This document shows positions 1-7,622 of a stretch of DNA of 64,000 nucleotides, piece after piece. Origin of the DNA: JBFXDI01 sp050181295 (GTDB lineage: Bacteria > Pseudomonadota > Alphaproteobacteria > Rhizobiales > Aestuariivirgaceae); contig JBFXDI010000002.1 in NCBI GenBank assembly GCA_050181295.1, positions 1 through 64,000 on the forward strand, read 5' to 3'. The notes beneath the pieces were generated by a model. The model made no database searches. It had not been told where the DNA came from and saw nothing but the letters and a program-made list of their open reading frames with translations. Both the position numbers and the translations under genes were made by a program. Each line of letters opens with the position of its first letter. Position 1 is the stretch's first letter.

Positions 1-501
1 GGCGTCGTTCCGGAGATCGTGCGGGCGGGCGAGGAGATCGGCACCATGCTCGCCATCTCGCTGCATGCGACGAAGGACGAGATCCGCGACCGGCTGGTGC
101 CGCTCAACCGCAAATACCCGATCGCCCAATTGCTCGACGCCTGCCGTGCCTATCCGGGCCTTTCCAACGCCCGGCGCATCACCTTCGAGTATGTGACGCT
201 GAAGGGCGTCAACGACAGCCCGGAGGACGCCAAGCGGCTCGTGAAGCTGCTGCAGGGCATTCCGGCGAAAGTGAACCTCATTCCGTTCAACCCCTGGCCG
301 GGCTCGCCCTACGAGTGCTCCGACTGGGGCACGATCGAGCGCTTCGCGGAGATCCTGAACCGCGCCGGCTATGCGAGCCCGGTGCGCACGCCCCGGGGCC
401 GCGACATCATGGCCGCCTGCGGCCAGCTCCGCTCGGAGAGCCGGAAGATCACGGCACGGGAGCGCCGCGCGCAGGAAACGGCCGTTTCTCCGGCTGTCTG
501 A
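1..501 (+). CDS. rlmN: RlmN, 23S rRNA (adenine-C2)-methyltransferase, C-terminal part
   Basis: The 5' end lies outside the window, so only the last 166 residues are present. RlmN is a radical-SAM enzyme that methylates C2 of A2503 in 23S rRNA and of A37 in some tRNAs. The fragment carries the family's ISLHA motif, the FEYVTLKGVNDS segment, NLIPFNPWPGSPY, and near the end RDIMAACGQL, whose cysteine is the one that is transiently methylated during catalysis. The reading frame is open from base 1 to a TGA at 499-501. The 30-residue tail after this cysteine is rich in Arg and Ala. Identification is secure; the start cannot be judged. Confidence 0.96.
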   Translation, partial: GVVPEIVRAGEEIGTMLAISLHATKDEIRDRLVPLNRKYPIAQLLDACRAYPGLSNARRITFEYVTLKGVNDSPEDAKRLVKLLQGIPAKVNLIPFNPWPGSPYECSDWGTIERFAEILNRAGYASPVRTPRGRDIMAACGQLRSESRKITARERRAQETAVSPAV

Positions 502-622
502 AATCCTCCAGCGGCCATCCTTCGTTCGTTACCTAGCGTTAAGTCTTGCACGCTCCGCGGGTGGAAAACCCGCGGGCGGCATGCCATCTTCCTGATGACG
601 CGAATCTTTCAGGAGCCTGATC

Positions 623-1525
623 TTGGCGCATTTCTCCATTGCCGGCCTGCAGATGTATCTGGGCCACGGCAGCAATCTCGATGCCATGCGGCAGCGGGTC
701 GACCTCACCATGCATCTTTACCCCTGGGTGCAGATGGTGATGTTCTCCGAGCTCGCCTGCTACGGCCCGCTGCTGCAGCACGCCCAGCCGCTGCCAGGCG
801 CGGCCGAGGACACCTTCCGCGAGATCGCCGCGCACCACCGCATCTGGCTCGTCAACGGATCCATGTATGAGCGCCGCGAGGGCGGCATCTACAACACCAC
901 CTCGGTCATCAACCCGGACGGCGAGGTGATCGGCCGCTACCGCAAGATGTTCCCCTTCCTGCCGCTCGAGCAGGGCGTGGCGGCGGGAGACGAGTTCCTC
1001 ACCTTCGACATCGAGGGCACAGGCCGCTTCGGGGTGCTCAACTGCTACGACATGTGGTTCCCGGAGACTTCGCGCCAGCTCGCCTCCATGGGGGTCGAGG
1101 TCATCCTGCATCCGGTGATGACGCACACGATCGACCGCGACGTCGACCTCACCGTCGCGCAGGCGACTTCCGCCATGTTCCAGTGCTATGTCTTCGACAT
1201 CAACGGGCTCGGCGCCGGCGGCAACGGGCAGTCGGCGGTGTTCGACCCGGCCGGCCGCGTGCTGCACCGGGCGGACGCGACCGAGCAGGTGATCCCGATC
1301 GAGATCGACCTCGAACAGGTCCGGCGCTCGCGCCGGAACGGCCTTCGCGGCCTCGGTCAGGTGGTGAAGAGCTTCCGCGACAGACCCACGGAGTTTCCCG
1401 TCTATGGGCCCTCCTTCGACCGGAGCTATCTCGACTCGCTGGGGCCGATCGCGCAACCGCGCCGGGAAGGTCCGCCGGCGTCCAACGTCGCACCGTTGCC
1501 CGTTCGCCGCAGCATGGTGAAATAG
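623..1525 (+). CDS. Carbon-nitrogen hydrolase (nitrilase superfamily)
   Basis: A 300-residue member of the nitrilase/amidase superfamily, which cleaves non-peptide C-N bonds such as amides and carbamoyl groups. The Glu-Lys-Cys triad is visible: Glu43 in FSELACYGP, Lys108 in GRYRKMFPF and Cys141 in VLNCYDMWFPE. The start is a TTG at 623 preceded by AGGAG at 611-615 with 7-base spacing. No signal peptide is seen, so it should be cytoplasmic. The substrate cannot be read from the sequence; the neighbours (rlmN upstream, a small membrane protein downstream) give no pathway. Length is typical of stand-alone branch members. Confidence 0.9.
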   Translation: MAHFSIAGLQMYLGHGSNLDAMRQRVDLTMHLYPWVQMVMFSELACYGPLLQHAQPLPGAAEDTFREIAAHHRIWLVNGSMYERREGGIYNTTSVINPDGEVIGRYRKMFPFLPLEQGVAAGDEFLTFDIEGTGRFGVLNCYDMWFPETSRQLASMGVEVILHPVMTHTIDRDVDLTVAQATSAMFQCYVFDINGLGAGGNGQSAVFDPAGRVLHRADATEQVIPIEIDLEQVRRSRRNGLRGLGQVVKSFRDRPTEFPVYGPSFDRSYLDSLGPIAQPRREGPPASNVAPLPVRRSMVK

Positions 1526-1580
1526 CAGCGGGCGACAGCCCTTTCGGCTTGCCAATGCGCCGTCACGCCATTAACCAAGC

Positions 1581-1605
1581 GGAACTTCGCGGCTGCTTCG
1601 CAGTT
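1581..1605 (+). promoter_or_regulatory. Possible EcfG-type general-stress promoter
   Basis: GGAAC at 1581-1585 is followed after 16 bases by AGTT. This approaches the alphaproteobacterial EcfG consensus (GGAAC, 16-17 bases, CGTT) with one mismatch. It lies 116 bases upstream of a small membrane-protein gene. The match is short and could be chance. Confidence 0.25.
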
Positions 1606-1720
1606 ATCGAAGCGTGCTATGGGGAACTCTTAACCGCCGCTGAACGCCCCATTAATGATGCCGCAAGAAGGCCTGTGGTATCTGCGGGGCAACCATCAAC
1701 ACCTTTCGGGGGGTGTCGTC

Positions 1721-1867
1721 GTGATTACCAACCAAGCCGACGCGAGATTCTTGCGTGGCATCCTGTTCGCGCTCATCCTGGCGACGCTGGCCACCGGTCT
1801 CATGGCCGCCCTCGCCACCACCAAGGCCGGCTCCTCGACCGTCTCCGTCACGACCTACGGCCTCTGA
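1721..1867 (+). CDS. Small single-pass membrane protein
   Basis: A 48-residue protein starting at GTG 1721, with a run of G (around 1708-1713) as a possible ribosome binding site. After a charged head (residues 1-12) there is one hydrophobic segment, FLRGILFALILATLATG and onwards, then a short Ser/Thr-rich tail ending in TYGL. It may be regulated by the EcfG-like element upstream. It matches no family that I recognise. The frame stays open upstream to an ATG at 1655, but the GTG has the better ribosome binding site. A real gene is likely but not certain. Confidence 0.45.
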   Translation: MITNQADARFLRGILFALILATLATGLMAALATTKAGSSTVSVTTYGL

Positions 1868-1916
1868 CGGTTTTCAGACCAAACCGCTTCTCTCCACTCC
1901 CGCACCGCGCCGCGCC

Positions 1917-2369
1917 ATGGCTTCCATGAACGGCCGCGACTGGTCCGGCACGTCCGCGCCGTCGCTGGACGAGGTCGCCAACCTGGCGCAGGCGGCCTTC
2001 GAGGCGCTGCCCGGCGCGTTCCGCAGCCTCTGCGGCGAGCTCGTCATCCAGGTCGAGGATTTTCCCGACGAGGAGACGCTCGACGAGCTCGGCTGCGAGT
2101 CGCCCTTCGACCTGCTCGGTCTCTTCCGTGGCGTCGGCCTTGCGCATGGCAGCGTGACGCAACCTTCCGTCGAGCCCAACATGGTCTTCCTCTACCGCCG
2201 CCCTATCCTCGATTACTGGGCCGAGCACGAGGAGACGCTGAGCGCTGTCGTCACGCATGTGCTGGTGCACGAGATCGGCCATCATTTCGGCCTCTCGGAC
2301 GAGGACATGGAGCGGCTGGAGCGGGAGGTGGACGGCGAAGCCCTGCCGGCTCAGAGAACCGTGCAGTGA
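1917..2369 (+). CDS. Zincin-like metallopeptidase family protein
   Basis: A 150-residue protein of the short zincin-like family (PF06262). The defining HExxH zinc motif is present as VLVHEIGHHFGLSDEDM near residue 120, after the conserved FLYRRPI strand and the acidic LVIQVEDFPDEETL segment. These proteins are predicted neutral metalloproteases, mostly of unknown substrate. The ATG at 1917 was chosen because residues upstream in the same frame are low-complexity Pro/Arg and overlap the previous gene. The stop overlaps the GTG start of the next gene by 4 bases, so the two are probably co-translated. Confidence 0.85.
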   Translation: MASMNGRDWSGTSAPSLDEVANLAQAAFEALPGAFRSLCGELVIQVEDFPDEETLDELGCESPFDLLGLFRGVGLAHGSVTQPSVEPNMVFLYRRPILDYWAEHEETLSAVVTHVLVHEIGHHFGLSDEDMERLEREVDGEALPAQRTVQ

Positions 2370-2584
2370 GCGCGCGCGACAGGGAAGAGGCTGCCCGCAA
2401 GGCGCGCGCCGATCTGGATCGCCAGCGGCAGCAATCGGAGAAGCTGCTCGGTCCGGGCGAGGAGGATACGGCGGGCGAGGAGGACCGGGTCGAGAGGCTC
2501 GGACGTCTGGTCGGCCGGGGGCTCGGCTATGTGCTGGGCGCGGTGCTTCTCTGGTATCTCGCCAGCACCTACGTCTTCAAATAG
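2366..2584 (+). CDS. Small membrane protein, unknown function
   Basis: A 72-residue protein beginning at a GTG that overlaps the metallopeptidase stop (GTGA). The first two thirds are highly charged, a likely helical Arg/Glu/Gln-rich region. The last 25 residues form one transmembrane helix (GLGYVLGAVLLWYLASTYVF) ending at Lys. A cytoplasmic N-terminus with a C-terminal anchor is expected. Coupling to the zincin gene suggests a shared function, possibly at the membrane, but no family is recognised. Confidence 0.7.
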   Translation: MSARDREEAARKARADLDRQRQQSEKLLGPGEEDTAGEEDRVERLGRLVGRGLGYVLGAVLLWYLASTYVFK

Positions 2585-2596
2585 CGCTGATCCGCC

Positions 2597-2860
2597 TCAG
2601 TCGCAGATGCGGCGGGGCTCCTCGCGCGTGACCCAGCCCTCTTCCGGGTCCCACACCTCCTCCCTGTCCCACACCGTCTCGCATTCCGGCTGGTAGGCCG
2701 GATAGGCGGGCGGGGCGTAGTAGGGGTAGGGCGCCGCATAGTAGGGCGCGGGAAAGACCGGAAGGGGCGCATAGAGCCCGAAATGCAGGCTGGTCTTGGC
2801 TTCGGCCGCCGTGGCGGCGAGCGCCATGGAGGCGCCGAGCAACGCAAGCAGGTAACGCAT
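2597..2860 (-). CDS. Small secreted Pro/Tyr-rich protein
   Basis: An 87-residue exported protein. Residues 1-21 form a classical signal peptide (MRYLLALLGASMALAATAAEA). The mature part has a Pro/Tyr/Ala-rich stretch (PAPYYAAPYPYYAPP) followed by a Trp/Glu-rich segment and two cysteines (PECE and the terminal RRICD) that could form a disulfide. Small YYAP-rich periplasmic proteins of this type are common in Hyphomicrobiales and uncharacterised. It is convergent with the preceding gene, separated by 12 bases. Confidence 0.7.
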   Translation of the reverse strand: MRYLLALLGASMALAATAAEAKTSLHFGLYAPLPVFPAPYYAAPYPYYAPPAYPAYQPECETVWDREEVWDPEEGWVTREEPRRICD

Positions 2861-2928
2861 GACGCATGATCCCCAAAGGTGAGGCGTGTGGATTGGAGCG
2901 CCAAAAGGTGAACAACCTCTGAAGGCCT

Positions 2929-3360
2929 TCAAACGATCCCGTGCTGCCTCAGGATCGCCTGCTCGTCGCCCGAAACCCAGCCGAAGACCTTCGGCTCCCC
3001 GTCCAGCTTCTGCACAAGGTAGTGGACATCGAAATCTATCGCCAAGTCCGGGCGATCCTTGCGGGCATAGGTCGCCGTCCAGGCGACATGGGCCACGCAA
3101 TGATGCTCGTCCATCGGGGAGAGGCGGACATCGCGGATCCGCATTGCCTTCGTTCCTATCGCCCGATAGTGCGCATAGCCCTCAGCCATGACCTGCGTGA
3201 ACTGGTCGTCGTTTTTGCCGGTCATCACCCCGGCAGGCGAGGCCGCGATGAAGTCCGAGGCATAGAGCGACCGGACCTCCTCCAAATCCATATCCCCGGC
3301 GAGGGACCGGTTGAAAAAGCTCTCGTATCGCTCGAACAGCTTTCTTACGGTAGTCTCCAT
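2929..3360 (-). CDS. SnoaL-like / NTF2-fold protein
   Basis: A 143-residue protein with the pattern of the SnoaL-like cystatin/NTF2 fold: N-terminal helix METTVRKLFERYESFFN, the LYASDFIAASPAG strand-loop, a HYRAIGTKAMRIRDVRL strand and a final VFGWVSGDEQ strand. Such proteins are small ligand-binding or isomerase-like domains, and no catalytic residue can be assigned. The ATG at 3360 has GAGGG ten bases upstream; the frame is open further upstream but without a better ribosome binding site. Stands alone on the minus strand. Confidence 0.75.
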   Translation of the reverse strand: METTVRKLFERYESFFNRSLAGDMDLEEVRSLYASDFIAASPAGVMTGKNDDQFTQVMAEGYAHYRAIGTKAMRIRDVRLSPMDEHHCVAHVAWTATYARKDRPDLAIDFDVHYLVQKLDGEPKVFGWVSGDEQAILRQHGIV

Positions 3361-3533
3361 CCAATCGGTTCCCTCAATTGAGCCTGGCGTCCTGACCAAG
3401 AATAAGAGCGCCTCCGAGGCGAGGTCCGAAAGGCTTGACGACCGGCCGCGCGGAGCGGAAATAGGCCTCAGATCACGATCCATCCGGGTTCAGTCGACCC
3501 CGGATGGAGGAACGGGATCGATTCCAATAAGTA

Positions 3534-3578
3534 GAGCATGATCCGGAAAAGTGCTTCACACTTTTCCGGATCATGCTC
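3534..3578. repeat. Dispersed intergenic palindrome (GATCCGGAAAAGTG type)
   Basis: A perfect inverted repeat with 20-base arms (left 3534-3553, right 3559-3578) around the 5-base spacer CTTCA. The arm begins GAGCATGATCC and ends GGAAAAGTG. It sits 25 bases upstream of leuD. A degenerate second copy is at 51570-51618, so this is a dispersed family rather than a leuD-specific operator. It could form a stable hairpin in either transcript. Confidence 0.85.
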
Positions 3579-3603
3579 CAACAAAGCCGAGCAGGACAGT
3601 TCG

Positions 3604-4209
3604 ATGCAGAAATTCGATCAGATGACGGGCGTCGCCGCCCCCCTGCCCCAGATCAATGTCGACACCGACATGATCATCCCGAAGCAGTATCTGAAGACCA
3701 TCCAGCGCACCGGCCTCGGCAAGGCGCTCTTCGCCGAGATGCGCTATGACGACAAGGGCTCGGAGAACCCGGACTTCGTGCTCAACAGGCCCGCCTACCG
3801 CAAGGCGACGATCCTGGTCGCGGGCGACAATTTCGGCTGCGGCTCCTCGCGCGAGCATGCGCCCTGGGCGCTCCTCGACTTCGGCATCCGTTGCGTCATC
3901 GCGCCGTCCTTCGCCGACATCTTCTACAACAACTGCTTCAAGAACGGCATCCTGCCGATCACGCTGCCGCAGGAGGACGTCGACAAGCTGATGGACGACG
4001 CCTCGCGCGGCGCCAACGCCGTCATCAGCATCGACCTTGCGAAGCAGGAGATCCGGGGGCCCGACGGCGGCATGGTGAAGTTCGACATCGACCCCTTCCG
4101 CAAGCATTGCCTGCTGAACGGACTCGACGACATCGGGCTCACGCTCGAGAAGGCGCCCTCGATCGACGCCTACGAGACACGCCGCGCCACCGAGCGTCCC
4201 TGGCTCTGA
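3604..4209 (+). CDS. leuD: 3-isopropylmalate dehydratase small subunit LeuD
   Basis: A 201-residue small subunit of isopropylmalate isomerase (leucine biosynthesis), which pairs with the LeuC Fe-S subunit to convert 2- to 3-isopropylmalate. Diagnostic features are NVDTDMIIPKQYLK near the N-terminus, the swivel-domain signature GDNFGCGSSREHAPWAL, and FADIFYNNCFKNGILPI. The ATG at 3604 was chosen over upstream in-frame codons because those fall inside the intergenic palindrome. LeuC is not adjacent, as in many alphaproteobacteria. Convergent with the toxin gene downstream. Confidence 0.97.
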   Translation: MQKFDQMTGVAAPLPQINVDTDMIIPKQYLKTIQRTGLGKALFAEMRYDDKGSENPDFVLNRPAYRKATILVAGDNFGCGSSREHAPWALLDFGIRCVIAPSFADIFYNNCFKNGILPITLPQEDVDKLMDDASRGANAVISIDLAKQEIRGPDGGMVKFDIDPFRKHCLLNGLDDIGLTLEKAPSIDAYETRRATERPWL

Positions 4210-4213
4210 CGGC

Positions 4214-4633
4214 TCACGCGGTCCACGGATCGACAAGCTCGATTCCGCAGCCTTCAAAGTCGCTAACGTTGCGCGTGGCGAGGATGGCGCCGTGCGCGGC
4301 CGCAATGCCGGCGATCATGGCATCCGACATGTTGATCGGGCGTCCCTGCCGGCGGCGTGCAACGGCAATCGCCGCATAGGCCTTGGCCGCTGCTCCGTCG
4401 AACGGAAGGACCCGCCTCTGAAAGTCTTCTGTGAACACAGCCCGGATCTCTGCTTCGATCTGGCGTCGCCGCACGCCTTCGGGCAGCGCCTCCAAGCCGA
4501 ACCAGAGTTCCGCCTCAGTAATGGACGTCGTGAACCACGTGCTGGTTGGCTGACTGTCCAGCCAAGCCGTTACGCGCGCGGAGGGAGCCTTGCGCATGAG
4601 CTCCGATAGAACATTGGTATCGAGAACGATCAT
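4214..4633 (-). CDS. vapC: VapC-family PIN-domain toxin
   Basis: A 139-residue PIN-domain ribonuclease, the toxin of a type II toxin-antitoxin pair. The metal-binding acidic residues are in place: Asp5 in MIVLDTNVLSE, Glu40 in ITEAELWFG, Asp104 in NMSDAMIAG and Asp125 in TRNVSDF. It resembles the FitB branch, whose members cleave RNA until bound by a FitA-type antitoxin. Its ATG overlaps the antitoxin stop by 4 bases, giving translational coupling with the antitoxin made first. All four acidic positions are intact, so it is probably active. Confidence 0.93.
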   Translation of the reverse strand: MIVLDTNVLSELMRKAPSARVTAWLDSQPTSTWFTTSITEAELWFGLEALPEGVRRRQIEAEIRAVFTEDFQRRVLPFDGAAAKAYAAIAVARRRQGRPINMSDAMIAGIAAAHGAILATRNVSDFEGCGIELVDPWTA

Positions 4634-4887
4634 TCGGGAAAGTTGGAGAAGTCCGGCGGCTCACGGATAGGTTCGCGTATCGGAAGCTCCAGTTCGACTC
4701 CACCTAGCCTTGCGAACCTTTCGTGGATCAAAGTTCCGAGGCCCTTTTCCCCCGGTTCAGGCGCTCCCGCGGCGCGACTGAGAATCTCGCGCACTTCTTC
4801 CTCCATCGAGCGGCCGTTCTCGGCCGCCCGAATACGAAGCCTGCGCTTCACCTGATCATCGAGGTTACGGATCGTGATGCTTGCCAT
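4630..4887 (-). CDS. vapB: FitA/VapB-type ribbon-helix-helix antitoxin
   Basis: An 85-residue antitoxin. Residues 1-45 form a ribbon-helix-helix DNA-binding domain (MASITIRNLDDQVKRRLRIRA followed by GRSMEEEVREIL), as in FitA. The C-terminal Pro/Glu-rich tail (ELPIREPIREPPDFSNF) would thread into the PIN toxin. It precedes and overlaps the toxin gene. The ATG at 4887 lacks a Shine-Dalgarno sequence and lies only 6 bases from a -10 box, suggesting a leaderless transcript. Autorepression is expected from the family; GCTTGCAAT-like direct repeats lie in the promoter. Confidence 0.92.
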   Translation of the reverse strand: MASITIRNLDDQVKRRLRIRAAENGRSMEEEVREILSRAAGAPEPGEKGLGTLIHERFARLGGVELELPIREPIREPPDFSNFPE

Positions 4888-4893
4888 GCAAGC

Positions 4894-4922
4894 AATGTAA
4901 GCGTTGCCTGCATTGATTGCAA
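4894..4922 (-). promoter_or_regulatory. Promoter of the VapBC-type operon, probably leaderless
   Basis: Read on the minus strand: TTGCAA (4917-4922), 17-base spacer, TACATT (4894-4899). Transcription would start about 6-7 bases downstream, at the antitoxin ATG itself (4887). Three similar 9-base words (GCTTGCAAT, GCTTACATT, GCTTGCATG) run through the promoter into the start codon and are candidate ribbon-helix-helix binding sites. Confidence 0.5.
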
Positions 4923-4925
4923 GCT

Positions 4926-5807
4926 TTACATCTCTGGAGTGGCGATGCCCTTGGCGGCGCAGGCGGCGCGCACCGTGTTGTGAAGGAGGCAGGCGATGGT
5001 CATGGGGCCGACGCCGCCAGGAACCGGTGTGATGGAGCCCGCGACCTCGGCGCAGCTTTGGTAGTCGCAGTCGCCCACGATCTTCCCCTTGCCGTCGCGC
5101 TCGATGCGGTTGATGCCGACATCGATGACGCAGGCGCCGGGCTTCACCCAGTCGCCCTTCACCATCTCCGGACGCCCGACCGCCGCGATCAGGAGATCGG
5201 CGCGGCGGCACACGGCCGGCAGATCCCTGGTGCGCGAATGGGCGATGGTGACAGTGCAGTTCTCCTGCAGGAGAAGCTGCGCCACAGGCTTGCCGACGAT
5301 GTTGGAGCGGCCGACCACCACTGCCTCGAGGCCCGAGAGCGAGCCCAGCGCATCCTTCGCCAGCATCACGCAGCCGACAGGGGTGCAGGCGACGAGCGCC
5401 TCCTGGCCCGTGGCCAGCCTGCCGGCATTGATGACGTGGAAGCCGTCCACGTCCTTGGCCGGGTCGAGCGCGTTGATCACCTTCTCGGCGTCGATGTGCC
5501 TGGGCAGCGGCAACTGCACCAGGATGCCGTGCACGGCGGGATCGGCGTTCAGCCTGCCGATGAGCGCCAGGAGATCGCCTTCGGGCGTCGAAGCATCGAG
5601 CTTGTGCTCCCAGGAGTTCATGCCGACCTCGACGGTCTGGGCGGCCTTGTTGCGCACATAGACGCGGCTCGCCGGATCCTCGCCCACGAGCACGACGGCG
5701 AGGCCGGGCGTGAAGCCATGCTCGCTTTTGAGCTTCGTGACCGCGCCTGCGATGCGCTTGCGCAGGCCTTCCGCAAAACCCTTCCCGTCGATCACCTTGG
5801 CGGCCAT
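4926..5807 (-). CDS. folD: FolD bifunctional methylene-THF dehydrogenase/cyclohydrolase
   Basis: A 293-residue FolD, converting 5,10-methylene-THF to 10-formyl-THF with NADP in one-carbon metabolism. The catalytic lysine is Lys54 in SRVYVRNKAAQ. Other signatures are ILVQLPLPRHID, the Rossmann motif VVVGRSNIVGKP and the closing PVPGGVGPMTIACLL. Length matches the family norm of about 290. It ends 39 bases before the VapBC-type promoter region; no operon partner is visible upstream. Cytoplasmic, no anomalies. Confidence 0.97.
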   Translation of the reverse strand: MAAKVIDGKGFAEGLRKRIAGAVTKLKSEHGFTPGLAVVLVGEDPASRVYVRNKAAQTVEVGMNSWEHKLDASTPEGDLLALIGRLNADPAVHGILVQLPLPRHIDAEKVINALDPAKDVDGFHVINAGRLATGQEALVACTPVGCVMLAKDALGSLSGLEAVVVGRSNIVGKPVAQLLLQENCTVTIAHSRTRDLPAVCRRADLLIAAVGRPEMVKGDWVKPGACVIDVGINRIERDGKGKIVGDCDYQSCAEVAGSITPVPGGVGPMTIACLLHNTVRAACAAKGIATPEM

Positions 5808-5955
5808 CAGTCAGCATTCTCCCGGTCAACAGGCGCCGAGGCGCCTTCTTGAGTACCAGCGCCGGTCCCCGGCACCGCAATGAGCTAGAGCGGCTCCCGC
5901 CGCCTATGAGTTGAAAGCCGCAAGGGCGGATCCAGAGGCTGAGGCTGAGGCGCCG

Positions 5956-6246
5956 TCACAGACTGCTCGCGGGCACGTAGTAGTAGATCGCCTGCTTCAG
6001 GAACATGAGGCCGATCAGCAGCACCATGGGCGAAAGGTCGAGCCCGCCCATGCTCGGGATGATGCGGCGGATGGGCGCGAGCGCCGGTTCGGTGAGGCGG
6101 TAGAGGCCGTAGAGGATCTGGTTCACCACGGGATTGCGCGGGTTGACCACGTTGAAAGCCGTCAGCCAGCTCAGGATCGCCATGATGATGACGATCCAGA
6201 TATAGATGTCGATAACAGTGAGGATGAGCCAGAGAAAGGGATTCAT
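5956..6246 (-). CDS. YggT family integral membrane protein
   Basis: A 96-residue YggT-family protein with two hydrophobic regions (residues 4-30, WLILTVIDIYIWIVIIMAILSW, and 70-92, SPMVLLIGLMFLKQAIYYY). Between them is the family hallmark YRLTEPALAPIRRIIP, with GGLDLSP following. YggT proteins are poorly understood inner-membrane proteins, in some bacteria linked to cell division or osmotic tolerance. Located between folD and a tRNA gene on the opposite strand; single-domain form. Confidence 0.92.
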   Translation of the reverse strand: MNPFLWLILTVIDIYIWIVIIMAILSWLTAFNVVNPRNPVVNQILYGLYRLTEPALAPIRRIIPSMGGLDLSPMVLLIGLMFLKQAIYYYVPASSL

Positions 6247-6367
6247 TCAGCGGTTCCGTTGCGCCCTTGCGGGCCAGATTTAGCGGCGGGAACGGGAGGG
6301 CGCAAGGCGGCCTTCCGCTCGGCTTGACAGGCCGGAAGGCGGACGCCTACATACGCCCCGACCTCAA

Positions 6368-6443
6368 GGGGCAGTAGCTCAGTTGGGAGAGCGCGGCGTT
6401 CGCAATGCCGAGGTCAGGGGTTCGATCCCCCTCTGCTCCACCA
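6368..6443 (+). tRNA. tRNA-Ala (anticodon CGC)
   Basis: A 76-base cloverleaf with an encoded CCA end. The acceptor stem GGGGCAG pairs with CTGCTCC and contains the G3:U70 pair that identifies alanine tRNAs. The D arm is GCTC...GAGC, the anticodon stem CGGCG/TGCCG surrounds loop TTCGCAA with anticodon CGC at 6401-6403, and the T arm reads GGGGTTCGATCCCC. It decodes GCG. The lower-GC PadR island begins about 170 bases downstream, so the 3' end could be an insertion hot spot, though no repeat of it was found. Confidence 0.97.
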
Positions 6444-6612
6444 TCCTTTGGCCGTCGATACGGTGTGAGGAAGATCAATCACTTAGAGGGTCCGCCAAGA
6501 TATATGGACCCCACGCATGGACCTCACGTTATTCACCGTCATTCCGGGAGCCTCACGCTCTCGAGCGCCGTCCCTAGCTGATCCGTGCTGGTGCCGCGTT
6601 GGCGCTTTTCTC

Positions 6613-7047
6613 TCAAATCCTCAGAACTCGGCGCAGGCGAGCGAACTGTTGCACAATTGAATGCGGCGCCTGAGCCGCGATCGTGATGGCAAGCAGTCCG
6701 ACGCACCGCGCGGCTATCCATCGGGCTCTCAAGCGCGACCCCTTAAAGATGGCCTCAAGATACTCAAGGCGGTGGTCTGATAGTTGAGGTTCAACGACCA
6801 GCGAGTAGGTACGCGGGGAGAATATTGCGCGCGCAATTTGGATGAGCGGTATTTCCATAGGATGAGGGGGAGTTATCCTCATCACTCCTACTAGGACGCC
6901 CATGGGTGGCTCAGTGCTGCTAGCGTCTACCGGATCGAGGAGGCAGGTTTCCACGATGTGAGGCCAGTCGCGCGACGGCCAGCCTTGTGTCGGCTCCAAA
7001 GCTTCCTCGGCTTCCTCTTTCATTGGAAGGCGGCGGCCCGGACTCAT
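6613..7047 (-). CDS. PadR-linked membrane-anchored protein B (unknown)
   Basis: A 144-residue protein, third gene of a PadR-led operon. The ATG at 7047 overlaps the stop of the upstream gene (TAATG) and has GGAGG six bases before it. The N-terminal half is acidic and variable. Residues from about 75 onward (ARAIFSPRTYSLVVEPQLSDH, LEYLEAI, ARWIAARC) are clearly paralogous to the same region of its neighbour. A C-terminal hydrophobic helix (VGLLAITIAAQAP) is followed by basic residues, implying a tail anchor. I recognise no named family. Base composition is more AT-rich than the surroundings. Confidence 0.75.
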   Translation of the reverse strand: MSPGRRLPMKEEAEEALEPTQGWPSRDWPHIVETCLLDPVDASSTEPPMGVLVGVMRITPPHPMEIPLIQIARAIFSPRTYSLVVEPQLSDHRLEYLEAIFKGSRLRARWIAARCVGLLAITIAAQAPHSIVQQFARLRRVLRI

Positions 7048-7622
7048 TAAGCTCCTCCGCCGCCCGTCAGCTTCCAGAGAGCCACGCACTTGCGGATGAG
7101 GGAGACGGGGACCTGCGCGAGCATCGTGGCAGCCAGCATCCACGCGCATCTGGCGGCGATCAAACGGGCCTTGCGCATGTCGCGGGCCGCCACCGCTTCG
7201 ACGTACTCCATGTGATGATCGGACAGCTGCGGCTCAATCACGAGCCTATAGGTGCGCCGGGAGTAGACGATGCGGGCGAAAGCGGAGATACGGGAGCCGG
7301 GGAGGCGATGTATTCGTTGCCTTGCCGAGCCGCTATCACTGGGCTTAGGACGCAATAGTTTCAATCGCTCGTTGCGTTGGACTCTGGCCTCTAGCTTTAC
7401 ATCCAGCCTTGCGCCCGTGGCCACCGCATTCATTAGGTCTACCAACGTCTTCTCCGCTGCCATCAGCCGCTCTTGTTGCTCTATGGCGTTCTCCGTCCAG
7501 CGGGCAAACGATAGGTTCGGCCAAACAGACTCCACCGGGGGCTTCCCGGAGAGGAGACGTTCTTTCTCCGCGACCAGCCAACGCTCGATCGCTTCGCGGA
7601 AAATGTCTGACTCATCACGCAT
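7047..7622 (-). CDS. PadR-linked membrane-anchored protein A (unknown)
   Basis: A 191-residue protein whose ATG (7622) overlaps the PadR stop by 8 bases and whose stop overlaps the next start by 1 base. The N-terminal 100 residues are helical and charged (FREAIERWLVAEKERL and later AEKTLVDLMNAVATG), a possible coiled coil. The C-terminal 75 residues contain the module shared with its neighbour: RTYRLVIEPQLSDHHMEYVEA, KARLIAARC, then a hydrophobic helix WMLAATMLAQVPVSLI. Probably a cytoplasmic sensor or partner domain tethered by its C-terminus. Function unknown. Confidence 0.78.
   Translation of the reverse strand: MRDESDIFREAIERWLVAEKERLLSGKPPVESVWPNLSFARWTENAIEQQERLMAAEKTLVDLMNAVATGARLDVKLEARVQRNERLKLLRPKPSDSGSARQRIHRLPGSRISAFARIVYSRRTYRLVIEPQLSDHHMEYVEAVAARDMRKARLIAARCAWMLAATMLAQVPVSLIRKCVALWKLTGGGGA

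Noticed and set aside
2581..2596. Terminator between convergent small-protein genes
   Set aside because: No inverted repeat with a T run could be seen in the 12-base gap.
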